A stretch of DNA of 64,000 bases from Rhizorhabdus histidinilytica (GTDB taxonomy: Bacteria; Pseudomonadota; Alphaproteobacteria; Sphingomonadales; Sphingomonadaceae), in contig NZ_FUYM01000003.1 in assembly GCF_900167915.1 (NCBI RefSeq), positions 310,001 to 374,000 of the forward strand, given 5' to 3'. The position numbers and the translations under genes were made by a program. Shown piece after piece: positions 23,701 to 31,482 of this stretch. Every line of letters starts with the position of its first letter. Positions within the stretch are counted from its first letter, which is position 1. Below the pieces are notes generated by a model. The model was not told where the DNA came from. It was given only the letters and a program-made list of their open reading frames with translations, and did no database searches.

Positions 23701-25770
23701 GACCATCGCATTGACCTGTTCCTGCGCCAAGGCCCGCGCGCGAGTCGTCGCGGCGTCCTTCTCCCCGTCCGAGACGCGCTGCGCGATCGCTAGCCGGACC
23801 TGGCGGTCGACGGCCGCCTCGACATCAGCCTGCCGCTTGATCGCCTGACTTTCCGCCTTGACACGAGCCTCGGCGATGAGAGCCGCCGCATCTGACACGC
23901 CATACGCTTCCGCCAGCGCATAGAGGTTCCGAATCTGCGCTTCGGTCGCAGCCGCCTCGCGGGCGAGTTGGTCGGCGCGGCTGTTCGTCTTCGGCGTGCG
24001 ATCCGCGATGATGTCCTTCGCCTTGGCGTCGAGACGGTCTCGCGCGGCCTGCTGGCTGTTCTTCGTCCAGTCGTCCGAGAACTTCTTCAGCCCGTCATTC
24101 CATTCCTTGCGGCTGTCGCTGAACGCCTTCGACCAAGCATCGCCTACCTTCTTCGCGGCGCCCGCAAAGGCGTTCTCCATCGGTGCGATCTGACCGAACA
24201 GGTCGACGCCGAGAAACTTGTTCGTCGCCTGGCCGAGGCCGTTCAGCTTCTCGATCGCGGCGTTGACGGCCTGGATGAAGATGTCGGCGAACGCCGCGGG
24301 AAGCTGATCCCAGGTCGCGACGAAGCCGCGATAGGTGCCCATGGCGACCGTGTAGAGGCCGCCGGTCAGGCCGAGGATCGTGTCCCAGAAATTGGCGGTG
24401 AACCCCTTGATGAAGCTCCACACTTCGGAGACGAAGCCGCCGATCGCGGTTGTATCCCCGATCGTCTTCCACAGGCCCTTGATCATGTCGCCGGCCGTGA
24501 CCGACACGTCGCCGAGCTTCTTCATTTCCTTGTGGGTCAGCCCGAGGCCGGCGGCATATTCCTTGAGCCCCGAATCCTCGTTCATCTGCTTGTTGAGCAG
24601 CGCGAGACCTCCGGCAACAAGGCCAGCCGCGATGATCAACGGCGCGAAGGGGATGAGCGCAGCGCCAGCGGCGCGCGCGAGCCCCCAGAAGCCCCCCTCA
24701 GCCGTCTGCACGACCTGGATAATCTGGCCCGCTTGCGTCGCGAAGATCTGCCCCGCCGATGCGCCGGCCATATACATCGTGATGATGTCGTTCCCCTGGA
24801 ACGATAGCTGGGTCAGAGAATGGCCGACCTTGGCGTGCCCGCGCGCAACGGCGTCATTGACTTGGCCAACGGTGCGAAGGCGCGCGGCAAGCACCTCCTG
24901 CTGACGCGCATATTCTGCCGGGGCGGTGGCCCCAGCGCGGTAGAGGCGCGTCGACTCCGCAATCTCGGCATTGATCCGCTTCATGGCCGCGTACAACGGA
25001 TCGGTCGAGGCGCGGAGGCGCTCTGCGGCCAGCGCATCGGCCTCCTGTGCGGCGTGCGAGGCTCGAACCTGTGCCGCCAGTCGAGCATGCTCGGCGGCCA
25101 GGTTCGCCGCAGCGGCGGCTTCGGCGCGCATCTGCTCGGCGGCCTGATCACGCGCCGCCGCCCGTTCGAGCGCCTCCTTTTCTTTCATGGCGGCGACGCC
25201 CTGGCGGACCTTGGCCTCGAAAATAGCGTGTGCCTGCGCCGCGGCGCGAACGGCCTCCGCCTCCTGCTGCGCCACCAGCGCCGCCTGCGCCTTTGCCTCG
25301 GCCAGCGAGGCAGCTTCGGCCCGGGCTCGCCGCATGGCGGCGAATTCCTGATCATATAGAGCCTGTTCGGCCGCGCGAAGACGGGCGGCCTGCTCCGTGA
25401 GCCCGGCCTGCTCCAGTGCCAACGCCATCGTCTCGACCTTGGTCGCGCGCAGCTCTTCGCGGGATTTTCCGAAGGCGGAGCCCTGCCGTTCCAGCGATCG
25501 GATCAGGCCATCACTCTGCTTTTCGAGCTTGTTGGCCGCCTGACGCGCCGTCTCCAGTTCGCGGGTCGCAGCAGCGCCGAAGGTTTTGACGCTCGCGGTC
25601 GCATTGCCGAGGTTGAGGAAGCCCTTCGCGAGCCGCTCGACCTTAGTGAACTCGCTCAGCGCATTCGCCGTCACCTCGTCGATGACGCCGTCGAGGCGCG
25701 CGAGATCCACAAACGAATTGGCGATATCGATCGCAAATCCGACCTCAAGCGTCGGGGTGCCGTCAGACAT
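20710..25770 (-). CDS. Tail length tape measure protein
   Basis: 1686 residues, the largest gene of the prophage. The first 350 residues are long Ala/Glu/Arg coiled coil (repeated AAQAHAIFEAKVRQG-type helices); hydrophobic segments follow around residues 370-400 (AAGAALIPFAPLIIAAGLVAGG); coil continues, then a Gly-rich region (FSGGGSAGAAPQTNGGTG) and a long helical C-terminus. About 1,690 residues predicts a tail near 250 nm by the usual 0.15 nm per residue rule. ATG 25770 has GGGAGGA upstream. Confidence 0.9.
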   Translation of the reverse strand: MSDGTPTLEVGFAIDIANSFVDLARLDGVIDEVTANALSEFTKVERLAKGFLNLGNATASVKTFGAAATRELETARQAANKLEKQSDGLIRSLERQGSAFGKSREELRATKVETMALALEQAGLTEQAARLRAAEQALYDQEFAAMRRARAEAASLAEAKAQAALVAQQEAEAVRAAAQAHAIFEAKVRQGVAAMKEKEALERAAARDQAAEQMRAEAAAAANLAAEHARLAAQVRASHAAQEADALAAERLRASTDPLYAAMKRINAEIAESTRLYRAGATAPAEYARQQEVLAARLRTVGQVNDAVARGHAKVGHSLTQLSFQGNDIITMYMAGASAGQIFATQAGQIIQVVQTAEGGFWGLARAAGAALIPFAPLIIAAGLVAGGLALLNKQMNEDSGLKEYAAGLGLTHKEMKKLGDVSVTAGDMIKGLWKTIGDTTAIGGFVSEVWSFIKGFTANFWDTILGLTGGLYTVAMGTYRGFVATWDQLPAAFADIFIQAVNAAIEKLNGLGQATNKFLGVDLFGQIAPMENAFAGAAKKVGDAWSKAFSDSRKEWNDGLKKFSDDWTKNSQQAARDRLDAKAKDIIADRTPKTNSRADQLAREAAATEAQIRNLYALAEAYGVSDAAALIAEARVKAESQAIKRQADVEAAVDRQVRLAIAQRVSDGEKDAATTRARALAQEQVNAMVAAGLVPAERTADLVRDRIADLPLLAAIEAAQQRGLVAEAAKATRALEDQRAARDRAADAARAAQFLSAQASANDEIERLQLEQRMIDATTEARVRALATLKAWQEAQRAGWNIDDAFAYVAAQVEIAVQQQTVNAETAQYNEQLRLAADLADSLGDSLAKAFGRGGAALGDMVKILGTYGARQDEIDKQVKSQQISQAAGAKLTADLQMSSLIGLTDAAKGFFGENSKGYRAMVAAERALTVVQLARTAVDVAGGAARMFATLGPLAFPAVAAMLGVMASLGFSGGGSAGAAPQTNGGTGTVFGDPSAKSDSVKRSLDLLGDLDSETLVFTRQMAASLKSIETNIGGLTNLVIRLGGTDGIGANASAGVNTGYNPVIGKTLSNLVLGGLPGLIVGPLLSKIPVIGDILGFAQKLLGGLFGTKTSIVGSGIYAGSQSYGDIASVGFDAQTYADIKKTKKFLGVSTGTKYSTKYGDLDESIQQQFGLLLTSFGDAIKMAAGPLGVDLDTITARLNSFVVSIGKIDLKGLSGDEIQEKLESVFGAEADKMAQFAIAGLEKFQQVGEGYFETLVRVASTVDVVTTSLEQLGLSATSLGIDASMAIAGYFESASAYQDAVGAYFSTYYSEAEQAAARTAQLGKVFNSLGITMPDSIASFRALVEAQDLTTAAGQQMYATLLEIAPAFAQIVNSGQNAASAAAILREANDLQKQLYEAEGNTAALRQMERDALDPSNRALYDRIQALRDEAAISQQRDQLERQLLQLDGNTAALRARDLALVPDELKALQQQVWARQDEIAAAQEAAQKAKELASAWSSVGDSILDEINRIRGVPAGATGGSFASLQGAFNAAVAAARLGDIDAAKNLPGLSKSLLEAAAAEATSSQELIRIQALTANSLQSVYDMINGGVSSRAATNDNSSAAAEWMAQASAAAAAASASTSTSELSAQIVQMRQEMADDRAAMRAQLAAIAGSTGRIDATLQRASEEGEGTLAVTVVEAA

Positions 25771-26158
25771 GGGCGGTCCTCCCTACGTTGCGGGGGCGAT
25801 CAGCGCGGCGGATTCAAGGCGCGGGTCAGGCGGCAGCGGTCACAGGCATAGTTGTGACGCGGCGAGCGCTGTTCTCACCGAATGAGGTTCGGGTTGCGGC
25901 TCGTGCAGGAGCCGCAGCAGCGTTGCTTCAAGGGTTAATAGCGAGCGACTGTGCGGTTAATACTGTCTCGCATCCCAGCAGTCTGGGCATTCCTTGTCAG
26001 GATCATGCGGGCAGCCTTTCGGAAGTTTGAGCGATCTGACCCAAGCCAGCACGCGCTGCCACATGCTCAATCCAGCCCTAGTCACCGAGCGATCTCCGCA
26101 TCCGAATAACGTTTCGGGTGTAATGGACTATGGATGGCGCGGTCTTCAATACCGTAGT
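25771..26158. other. Stretch between tail chaperone and tape measure
   Basis: 388 bases without a long gene on the coding strand. It contains one plausible short ORF (25957-26064). No strong hairpin was found. Confidence 0.45.
25957..26064 (-). CDS. Possible 35-residue Cys-containing peptide
   Basis: ORF from ATG 26064: MWQRVLAWVRSLKLP then GCPHDPDKECPDCWDARQY. Three Cys in a short tail (C-x8-C-x2-C) with a His suggest zinc binding. The codon pattern is plausible and it fills an otherwise empty stretch in a tightly packed operon, but no clear ribosome site is present. Confidence 0.35.
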   Translation of the reverse strand: MWQRVLAWVRSLKLPKGCPHDPDKECPDCWDARQY

Positions 26159-26593
26159 TCAACCAAGCACCATCCGTAGCCGCTCTTCTTCCAGTTCAAT
26201 GTCCCGGCGGGTGATCGGCGCACGCCAAGGCGGCGGGGCGGTCTCGCTTTCGGCGCGAACCGATTCCGCCAGATATGCCTTCGATAGACGGGCCAGCAGC
26301 CGGCTTTCGAACGGCGGAAGATCGATGTGGGTGCGCCGGCACCATGCATCGATCTCCACCATGCCGATCGGCGACGGCGCGCCGCCCGTCGTCACGATAA
26401 AGCCCATTTCCATCAGCCAGTCGACGATGTGCGGCGCCGGGTTCGGCGGCATGGGCGGGAGCGACTTGCCCAGCTTCATCCGCTTGATCCGGGACACCTT
26501 GGGCTGATCATCGGCCTTCTTGCCCCGATTGGAGCGGGGGTCCGGTTTCGGCGTGGCATGGAGCCACGCCAGATACCGGACGTAGAGGGTCAA
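26159..26593 (-). CDS. Tail assembly chaperone, T-type frame
   Basis: 144 residues read from a TTG that overlaps the stop of the G-type gene, but more likely made as the second half of a -1 frameshift fusion (about 283 residues, 131 + 152), since this frame is open upstream to the slippery site. A helical core (HIVDWLMEMGF, EIDAWCRRTHIDLPPFESRLLARLSKAYL) matches the gpT-type part of lambda-like tail chaperones. The GT fusion binds tape measure during tail assembly and is absent from the virion. Confidence 0.78.
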   Translation of the reverse strand: MTLYVRYLAWLHATPKPDPRSNRGKKADDQPKVSRIKRMKLGKSLPPMPPNPAPHIVDWLMEMGFIVTTGGAPSPIGMVEIDAWCRRTHIDLPPFESRLLARLSKAYLAESVRAESETAPPPWRAPITRRDIELEEERLRMVLG

Positions 26594-27009
26594 TTCCCGG
26601 CCGAGCCGGGCTGCCAGTTTCCCGCGTCGGTGAGCGACTTGGTGACCTGCTTGTGGAAGTGGGTCATCTTCGGATCACCGTAGAACGCCTTGAACATCGG
26701 CGTGCCCTGGGCCTCGAAGCCCGGATAGGTGAAATTCTCGAAACTATGCGTGATCTCCGCCAGGTCCTCGGCCTGCTCGGCGTCGCGGATTTCCTTGGCG
26801 GGGACGGTAATCTTGTTGTCATTGTCCTGCATGCGCTTCATCGCGCGCTGCGTCTGGCGCGCCTCAACGCGAGCGAACTGCTCGCTACCGGGGCCGTACA
26901 GGACGATGCGGATCGGTTTGCCGTCGTGATAGAGGAACTCGCCCGCGGCGCTCTTGAGGTGGATCGGCGCGGTGTCCAGCAGGGACTGCTGGGTGATGTC
27001 ATAAGCCAT
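26590..27009 (-). CDS. Tail assembly chaperone, G-type
   Basis: 139 residues from ATG 27009 (AAGGA upstream; an earlier in-frame start at 27024 lacks support). It lies between tail tube and tape measure, the invariant place of gpG-like chaperones. The sequence is a small acidic domain (IHLKSAAGEFLYHDGKPI, MKRMQDNDNKITVPAKEI). Near its end it carries a canonical -1 slippery heptamer and hairpin. Confidence 0.8.
   Translation of the reverse strand: MAYDITQQSLLDTAPIHLKSAAGEFLYHDGKPIRIVLYGPGSEQFARVEARQTQRAMKRMQDNDNKITVPAKEIRDAEQAEDLAEITHSFENFTYPGFEAQGTPMFKAFYGDPKMTHFHKQVTKSLTDAGNWQPGSAGN
26596..26623 (-). promoter_or_regulatory. Programmed -1 frameshift signal
   Basis: On the coding strand GGGAAAC (26623-26617), in phase G-GGA-AAC with the G frame, then a six-base spacer, then a CCCGGC-TCG-GCCGGG hairpin (26610-26596), and the G stop TGA (26592-26590). 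The -1 frame is open from the heptamer into the T gene. Lambda uses GGGAAAG at the same place. Confidence 0.85.
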
Positions 27010-27078
27010 TGGTTTTTCCTTCACGGGAGGGTGCGCCGACCCGCCCGACCCCGTGAGAAGGGCGAGCCGGCGCGGTTC

Positions 27079-27097
27079 TTCGAGCCGGAGGCTCGAA
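27079..27097 (-). terminator. Hairpin after the tail-tube gene
   Basis: TTCGAGCC-GGA-GGCTCGAA, an 8-bp perfect stem starting eight bases after the tail-tube stop. No T-tract. It may protect the abundant tail-tube mRNA or attenuate downstream transcription. Confidence 0.45.
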
Positions 27098-27104
27098 CTC
27101 GGGA

Positions 27105-27554
27105 TTAGGGGGCAGAAACCTTGACGATCTTGCGGGTCAGCTCGATCGTCGGGGTCTCGGTCAGGGCCGCATCGGCGCCGTCCACATTCTCGGGTGAGCC
27201 GAAGACCGGGCCACCCGAATAGCGGATCGCGCCATCCGGATAGACCACCTTGGTGCTCAGCTCATCCTTGTTGTCGGGATCGGCAAAGGTGCGGATGATG
27301 GTCTGGCCGGCGTCGTCATCGTCGTGCAGCATGTTGGGCTGCAGCGTGCCGTGATCGGCCGACCCCTTCAGCTTGAGCTTCGTGCCTTTGAGCAACAGAA
27401 ACTCGGTCTTGTTCACCGACGCGCCGATCGCGCCGAGCTTTTCGACGCCTCCGACTTCGGTCCAGGTGAGCGCCACATAACCCGCAGCGTCTTCGGTTGC
27501 CGGCTTTGCGGCGGATACGGAGAGCGTCGTGCCCGCCGCGGTACCTCCACCCAT
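27105..27554 (-). CDS. Major tail tube protein
   Basis: 149 residues. Its place directly before the G/GT chaperones and tape measure, its size and the beta-rich sequence (EVGGVEKLGAIGASVNKTEF, ADHGTLQPNM, IELTRKIVKV) fit the tail tube of siphophages, whose subunits stack into the hollow tail. An excellent ribosome site (AAGGAG) precedes ATG 27554. A longer paralogue with an added domain is encoded at 15178-16044. Confidence 0.82.
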   Translation of the reverse strand: MGGGTAAGTTLSVSAAKPATEDAAGYVALTWTEVGGVEKLGAIGASVNKTEFLLLKGTKLKLKGSADHGTLQPNMLHDDDDAGQTIIRTFADPDNKDELSTKVVYPDGAIRYSGGPVFGSPENVDGADAALTETPTIELTRKIVKVSAP

Positions 27555-27595
27555 GTCACTTCTCCTTTGGGCGAGCCGGCAGTGCCGGCGGGATT

Positions 27596-27613
27596 ATCCC
27601 CGTTGCCGGGGAT
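27596..27613 (-). other. Intercistronic hairpin before the tail-tube gene
   Basis: ATCCCC-GTTGCC-GGGGAT, a 6-bp stem between the 61-residue gene and the tail-tube gene. A second fold, GCCGGC-AGT-GCCGGC, lies alongside. Confidence 0.35.
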
Positions 27614-27618
27614 CTCGA

Positions 27619-27804
27619 TCAGGCGGCCTTGGGCTGGCTCGCCTTGACTTCGGACGGCGTCGGATCGCGAACGAGGCCGGCGACTTCGAAATTGCGGAAG
27701 CGGCCCGGCTCCAACTGGATGATGGTCCCGGCCTGGAACTCTTCCTCGGTGCCGGCATCCTTGAAGAAGCGGACAACGAAGGCGTCTTTCTTCTGGGTCG
27801 TCAT
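27619..27804 (-). CDS. Small phage protein
   Basis: 61 residues from the second ATG (27804), since AGGAGA is at normal distance from it and only two bases from the first ATG (27810). The sequence FVVRFFKDAGTEEEFQAGTIIQLEPG looks like a small beta fold. It lies between tail terminator and tail tube. Function unknown. Confidence 0.6.
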   Translation of the reverse strand: MTTQKKDAFVVRFFKDAGTEEEFQAGTIIQLEPGRFRNFEVAGLVRDPTPSEVKASQPKAA

Positions 27805-27824
27805 GGTCATTCTCCTGGTGTTGA

Positions 27825-28238
27825 TCAGGCCGCCGCGACGAAGCTGACGCGGAAGTCCTGGGTTTGCTCGAAGCTGTCGCCGGGGCCGTCGAGATCGGGC
27901 CCAGTGCCCGCGGGCAGGATCGACACGTTGGTGCCGCCGCCGATGTCGCCTACGCGGCCCGCGCAGGCGGATTTGATAAGCTCGATGATGTCGACCTGGT
28001 CGCGATAGCTCGCGGCCCGGACAGTGGCGGAGACGCGATCGGTGCGCAGCACGGTCGCGCCGCGCTTTAGTGCCTGCCGCTCGACCACGCTGACGGTCTT
28101 CACGACGATCACGGGCAGCGGCCCGTTGGGCACGCGCCCCTGCTTGATCTTCGGAGCCGCCACCATCGCGGTAAGCGGCACATTATCGCGCAGCAGCGTC
28201 GCGATGATGTGTCCGCCGGTGATCCGGGTGGTGCTCAT
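27825..28238 (-). CDS. Tail terminator / tail completion protein
   Basis: 137 residues. Place after the HK97-gp10-type gene and before the tail tube, and the pattern ITGGHIIATLLRDN...RVSATVRAASY...FEQTQDFRVSF, match the DUF3168/gpU-like tail terminators that cap the tail and join it to the head. ATG 28238 overlaps the previous stop. Confidence 0.68.
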   Translation of the reverse strand: MSTTRITGGHIIATLLRDNVPLTAMVAAPKIKQGRVPNGPLPVIVVKTVSVVERQALKRGATVLRTDRVSATVRAASYRDQVDIIELIKSACAGRVGDIGGGTNVSILPAGTGPDLDGPGDSFEQTQDFRVSFVAAA

Positions 28239-28792
28239 TCGTCCACACCTTCCGCGCCGGCGACGATCACGCCGCCGGGCGTGACGTGGTTGTTGATGTG
28301 AGCCTGTGCAGCCGCGACCGCTGCGCCTTCGTTGTGATCGAGTGCAGGCCGCAGGAAGGGCTCAGGCCGGGCGCCGGGGTGGCGCACGGTGGTGCCGACG
28401 AACTTGCCGTTGATGACGAGGGATTCGGCACCGCCGATTTTGCCCTCGCGGCGCGCCGCCTTGTCGGCTTCGTTGATCTTGCGAACGGACAGCCCGCCGC
28501 GCTGACTGTCATCCACGCTGATGAAATGAGCATCGGTACCGTATTCGAGCCAGCCGGCCTCTGCCGACCCCGGCCCGCTCGTCTGCACCGAGGTTGTGAC
28601 TTTGCTGTCGCCGGCCTTCACCTTGACCTTGATCGAACCGCGCACGCGGTCCGACTTGCAGCGCTCGCGCGCATCGTCGGCGACCACGTTGCCGCCCGCG
28701 CGGCCGGCGCCGACGAGCACCTTGCGGAGGTCCTGCGGCGTCTGCTGGAGGATGAACCGCTTGACGTCGGCCCTACCCTTCGCGGTTGCCAT
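28235..28792 (-). CDS. HK97-gp10-like tail/neck protein
   Basis: 185 residues. Family features: an N-terminal helix, a central beta region with VRGSIKVKVKAGDSKV and AEAGWLEYGTDAHF, and the HPGARPEPFLRPALD motif near residue 140 that is typical of HK97 gp10 proteins (RPQPFLRPA). It acts at the head-tail junction. Adjacent genes overlap at both ends. Confidence 0.82.
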   Translation of the reverse strand: MATAKGRADVKRFILQQTPQDLRKVLVGAGRAGGNVVADDARERCKSDRVRGSIKVKVKAGDSKVTTSVQTSGPGSAEAGWLEYGTDAHFISVDDSQRGGLSVRKINEADKAARREGKIGGAESLVINGKFVGTTVRHPGARPEPFLRPALDHNEGAAVAAAQAHINNHVTPGGVIVAGAEGVDE

Positions 28793-29142
28793 CAGGCACT
28801 GTTCCCCGCCGGTCGGTATTCCGCGACCATGAGCTCTAGACCGGCCCGGTTGCCGAGCACGGCCGGCCCGCCGACGATCTCCATCGTGCGGGAGCCAAAG
28901 GTGACGCGCATGTCGGGCGTGATGTCGGCCCGGTAGCGCATGATGATGCGCGACCTTCGGGCGACGACGGTCATGCCGCTGCGGATCGCCTCATCGCCGC
29001 CTGGGCGAATGGCTTGAACCTCGGCGCGAATGTTCGCCGCCACCAGTTCCCATTCGCCAGAGCCGGCGCCGTCCGGCGCTTCGTCAGCAACGGGCCGATG
29101 GAAGGTGATGCGATCCCGGAGCCGGCCGGCGCGAATGATCAT
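28792..29142 (-). CDS. Head closure / head-tail adaptor protein
   Basis: 116 residues of the SPP1 gp16-like head-tail joining family: MIIRAGRLRDRITFHRPV at the start, WELVAANIRAEVQAI, RSRIIMRYRADITPDMRVTF and the C-terminal LELMVAEYRP. The ATG at 29142 overlaps the upstream stop (ATGA); a GTG at 29151 is possible but less likely. Confidence 0.82.
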   Translation of the reverse strand: MIIRAGRLRDRITFHRPVADEAPDGAGSGEWELVAANIRAEVQAIRPGGDEAIRSGMTVVARRSRIIMRYRADITPDMRVTFGSRTMEIVGGPAVLGNRAGLELMVAEYRPAGNSA

Positions 29143-29666
29143 AGCCGCCACCCGCGCGCGGCAGAGCCACAGGCGTTTCGCGCGGCCGTCTCGATCTCCG
29201 CCGCCAGCCCGCCGGTCTCGCGATCGGCATAATAGCCGCCGATCAGCAGCAGCATCGCGCGGATCATCCCCGGCGGGATATCGCCGGGCGTATCATACCC
29301 CGCGTCCAGTTCGACAATGATCTGGCCGGGGCCGACGGCAACGCGCGGCCAGGTCTGTCCCGCCTTGAGCATCAGGCGCGCCGGCCGGCGAACGGCGGCG
29401 AGCGCATAGACATCTTCTGAAAGGACGAACTGCGTGCGGTCCGCAGCGTTGTAGGAAATCTGGTATACGGCCGCGATCGGCCAGACGGGAATACGATCCG
29501 TGAACCGGTCCAGAGCGACAGTGACCCGCCGCGGCGTCAGTATTTGGCCGGTATGGTTCTCTACCCAGCCACGGGCGCTAACGATGCAGCTTTCGATGAC
29601 GAGGTCGTCATCGTCACCGGCATTGACCTGCGCCTTGGCGAGGTCGAGCGACACGGGTTCGGCCAT
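29139..29666 (-). CDS. Head-tail connector (gp6-like)
   Basis: 175 residues. The N-terminus (MAEPVSLDLAKAQVNAGDDDDLVIESCI) and the pattern ARGWVENHTGQIL, then DIPPGMIRAMLLLIGGYYADRE, are those of HK97 gp6 / DUF3199-type connector proteins that sit below the portal. It follows the small 81-residue gene and leads the neck gene group. Confidence 0.82.
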   Translation of the reverse strand: MAEPVSLDLAKAQVNAGDDDDLVIESCIVSARGWVENHTGQILTPRRVTVALDRFTDRIPVWPIAAVYQISYNAADRTQFVLSEDVYALAAVRRPARLMLKAGQTWPRVAVGPGQIIVELDAGYDTPGDIPPGMIRAMLLLIGGYYADRETGGLAAEIETAARNACGSAARGWRL

Positions 29667-29746
29667 CTGTCACCTCGCTGGAAAATGGTCGGCGCCGGCC
29701 GCAAAGGGGAACAGCCGGCGCCGGGTAAGGCGACTGGAGGGGCGCC

Positions 29747-29992
29747 TTACTTCTCGTCGTCGGCCTTGAGACCGAGGTTGCGCGCCACGGCGACATGGCC
29801 GGGGATGGTCGGATCGTTGAAATCGATCCGGTTCTGATCGGCGGTCGTGTTCGCGCGCGGGTCGTTGTCAACCGCGGGGTGATCGAGGTTGACGTCCGGG
29901 ACGATCTGGGCGGGAGCGCCCGACGGGTCGATCGTGGTGGCCGGGGCGACGCCGTTATCACCGGCCGGGGCGTCGGCTTTCTTGGTGGTCAT
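29747..29992 (-). CDS. Small Pro/Ala-rich phage protein
   Basis: 81 residues from ATG 29992, low-complexity N-terminal half (KKADAPAGDNGVAPATTIDP) and a C-terminal DPTIPGHVAVARNLGLK. It lies between capsid and connector genes and is flanked by GC-rich hairpins (30048-30073 and about 29690-29722). It may be a head decoration or fiber-like protein; no family recognised. Confidence 0.55.
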   Translation of the reverse strand: MTTKKADAPAGDNGVAPATTIDPSGAPAQIVPDVNLDHPAVDNDPRANTTADQNRIDFNDPTIPGHVAVARNLGLKADDEK

Positions 29993-30047
29993 GTGGGTTC
30001 TCCTGCGAGGTTCACCGAAACGTCGGGCCCGCCGGCGCTTCGAGGAA

Positions 30048-30073
30048 CCGGGCCGACGCGAACGTCGGCCCGG
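30048..30073 (-). terminator. Strong hairpin after the capsid gene
   Basis: A 10-bp GC-rich perfect stem (30048-30057 with 30064-30073, 6-nt loop) starts 15 bases after the capsid stop codon. No full T-tract, so it probably lowers read-through or protects the capsid mRNA. Confidence 0.55.
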
Positions 30074-30087
30074 TGGAGCAGCATGGC

Positions 30088-31467
30088 TTAGGCGCCGGTG
30101 CCGATCTTGATGGCCTTCATGGAATCGGGGTTCTTCACCCCGCCGCCGGTACGCTTGGTGACGTAGAAGCAGATGTAAGGCTTGTTGGTGTAGGGATCGC
30201 GCAGCACGCGCACGCCGATCCGGTCGATGACGAGATAGGTTTCGCGCATGTCGCCGAAGAGCGCCGCCAAATTGCCGGCGGTGGCGTTGGGGAGGTCCGG
30301 CACGTCGATCACCGCATAGCCCGCCAGGGTCGACGGCTGCCCCGCGACGAAGGTGGGCTGCCAGAGATAATTGCCCTGGCCGTCCTTCAGCTTGCGGATC
30401 GCACCGAGCGAGGTGCGGTTGAGGAACCACTTCGCATTCGGCGTGTAAGCGGCCGGCAGCTTATAGATCGTGTCGATCATGCCGTCGGCGGTGAACGCCG
30501 CCGCGGCGCCGCTGTTCACGACCTCGATCGCGCCCCACGGGTGGCGATCGTCGTGCGCGCCGCCAGTGACATAGCCGAGCAGACCATGCGGCTTGTTGGT
30601 GCCGTCACCCGAGATATGAGCGATACCTTCCTGCCGGGTGAATTCGGTGTCGATCTCGCCGACGAGCCAGTCGTCGAGGGCGATCTCCGCATCGTCGAGC
30701 AGGTCCTGGCTCGCCGCCGCATTGGCATAGATCTCGCCCATGGCGAATGGCAGCGCCGTGAACTGCGGCGTCGAGGTGGCCGGGCGCGACGCCGTTTCAC
30801 CGACCCAGCCGCTGCCGACCGCGCGGTCGGTGAACAGCTTGGTGAAACCGCGCTTGCTGATGCGGATGACGGTAGCCTCCTGCCGGATCGGCGAGATCAG
30901 CTTCAGCCGGCCGGTGATCGTGCGATCCCACTCGATCGGGGCCAGCAGGCCGCCGTCGGCATCGACGCCCTCGGACATCGCGGCGCGCGGGCCCTTCTTC
31001 TGCTCGGACTTGAGCTTGTCCTCGGCGTCGCGGGTGCCGTCGCGCATGAACGAGGTGAAGGTGTTGGTGTAGTCCGGATCGGACGGCGTGCCGCGCTCGC
31101 CGTTGACCGTTACCGATGCCAGCTTGAGGGCGTGCTCGTTGAGCGCGGCCTCCAGCGTGTTCATCGTGCCGTTGATCTTTTCGAGCTTGGCGGTGACCTC
31201 GGCACTATCGGCCTTCGCCCCGATATTCGCCTCGATCGTCTCCTTGAACTCGTTGTGCGCCTGCTGGAGCGCCTGGATCATGGCCTTGGGGTCGCCCGTG
31301 GCGTCGGCTCGGATGGTGGTTCCGATCAGGGCACGCGGCATGGCCGGAGCGATGACGGTAGGGGCGGTAAGGCGCAGCGCCGGCTTGTCGGCGCCGAGCA
31401 GCTTGCGAAACGGATGCGCGAGCACCGTCGCAACCGCGACGAGCGCGGTACGGTCAAACTTCTTCAT
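30088..31467 (-). CDS. Major capsid protein, HK97 fold
   Basis: 459 residues. An N-terminal helical delta region (about residues 60-120, ALQQAHNEFKETIEANIG) is followed by the capsid domain: GLLAPIEWDRTITGRL, AVGSGWVGETASRPAT, DLLDDAEIALDDWLVGEI, FLNRTSLGAIRKLKD, and the C-terminal AALFGDMRETYLVIDR. These are hallmarks of the HK97 major capsid family. The gene follows the ClpP-type protease that should remove the delta region. Confidence 0.93.
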   Translation of the reverse strand: MKKFDRTALVAVATVLAHPFRKLLGADKPALRLTAPTVIAPAMPRALIGTTIRADATGDPKAMIQALQQAHNEFKETIEANIGAKADSAEVTAKLEKINGTMNTLEAALNEHALKLASVTVNGERGTPSDPDYTNTFTSFMRDGTRDAEDKLKSEQKKGPRAAMSEGVDADGGLLAPIEWDRTITGRLKLISPIRQEATVIRISKRGFTKLFTDRAVGSGWVGETASRPATSTPQFTALPFAMGEIYANAAASQDLLDDAEIALDDWLVGEIDTEFTRQEGIAHISGDGTNKPHGLLGYVTGGAHDDRHPWGAIEVVNSGAAAAFTADGMIDTIYKLPAAYTPNAKWFLNRTSLGAIRKLKDGQGNYLWQPTFVAGQPSTLAGYAVIDVPDLPNATAGNLAALFGDMRETYLVIDRIGVRVLRDPYTNKPYICFYVTKRTGGGVKNPDSMKAIKIGTGA

Positions 31468-31482
31468 CGTCTGGTTTCCTTG

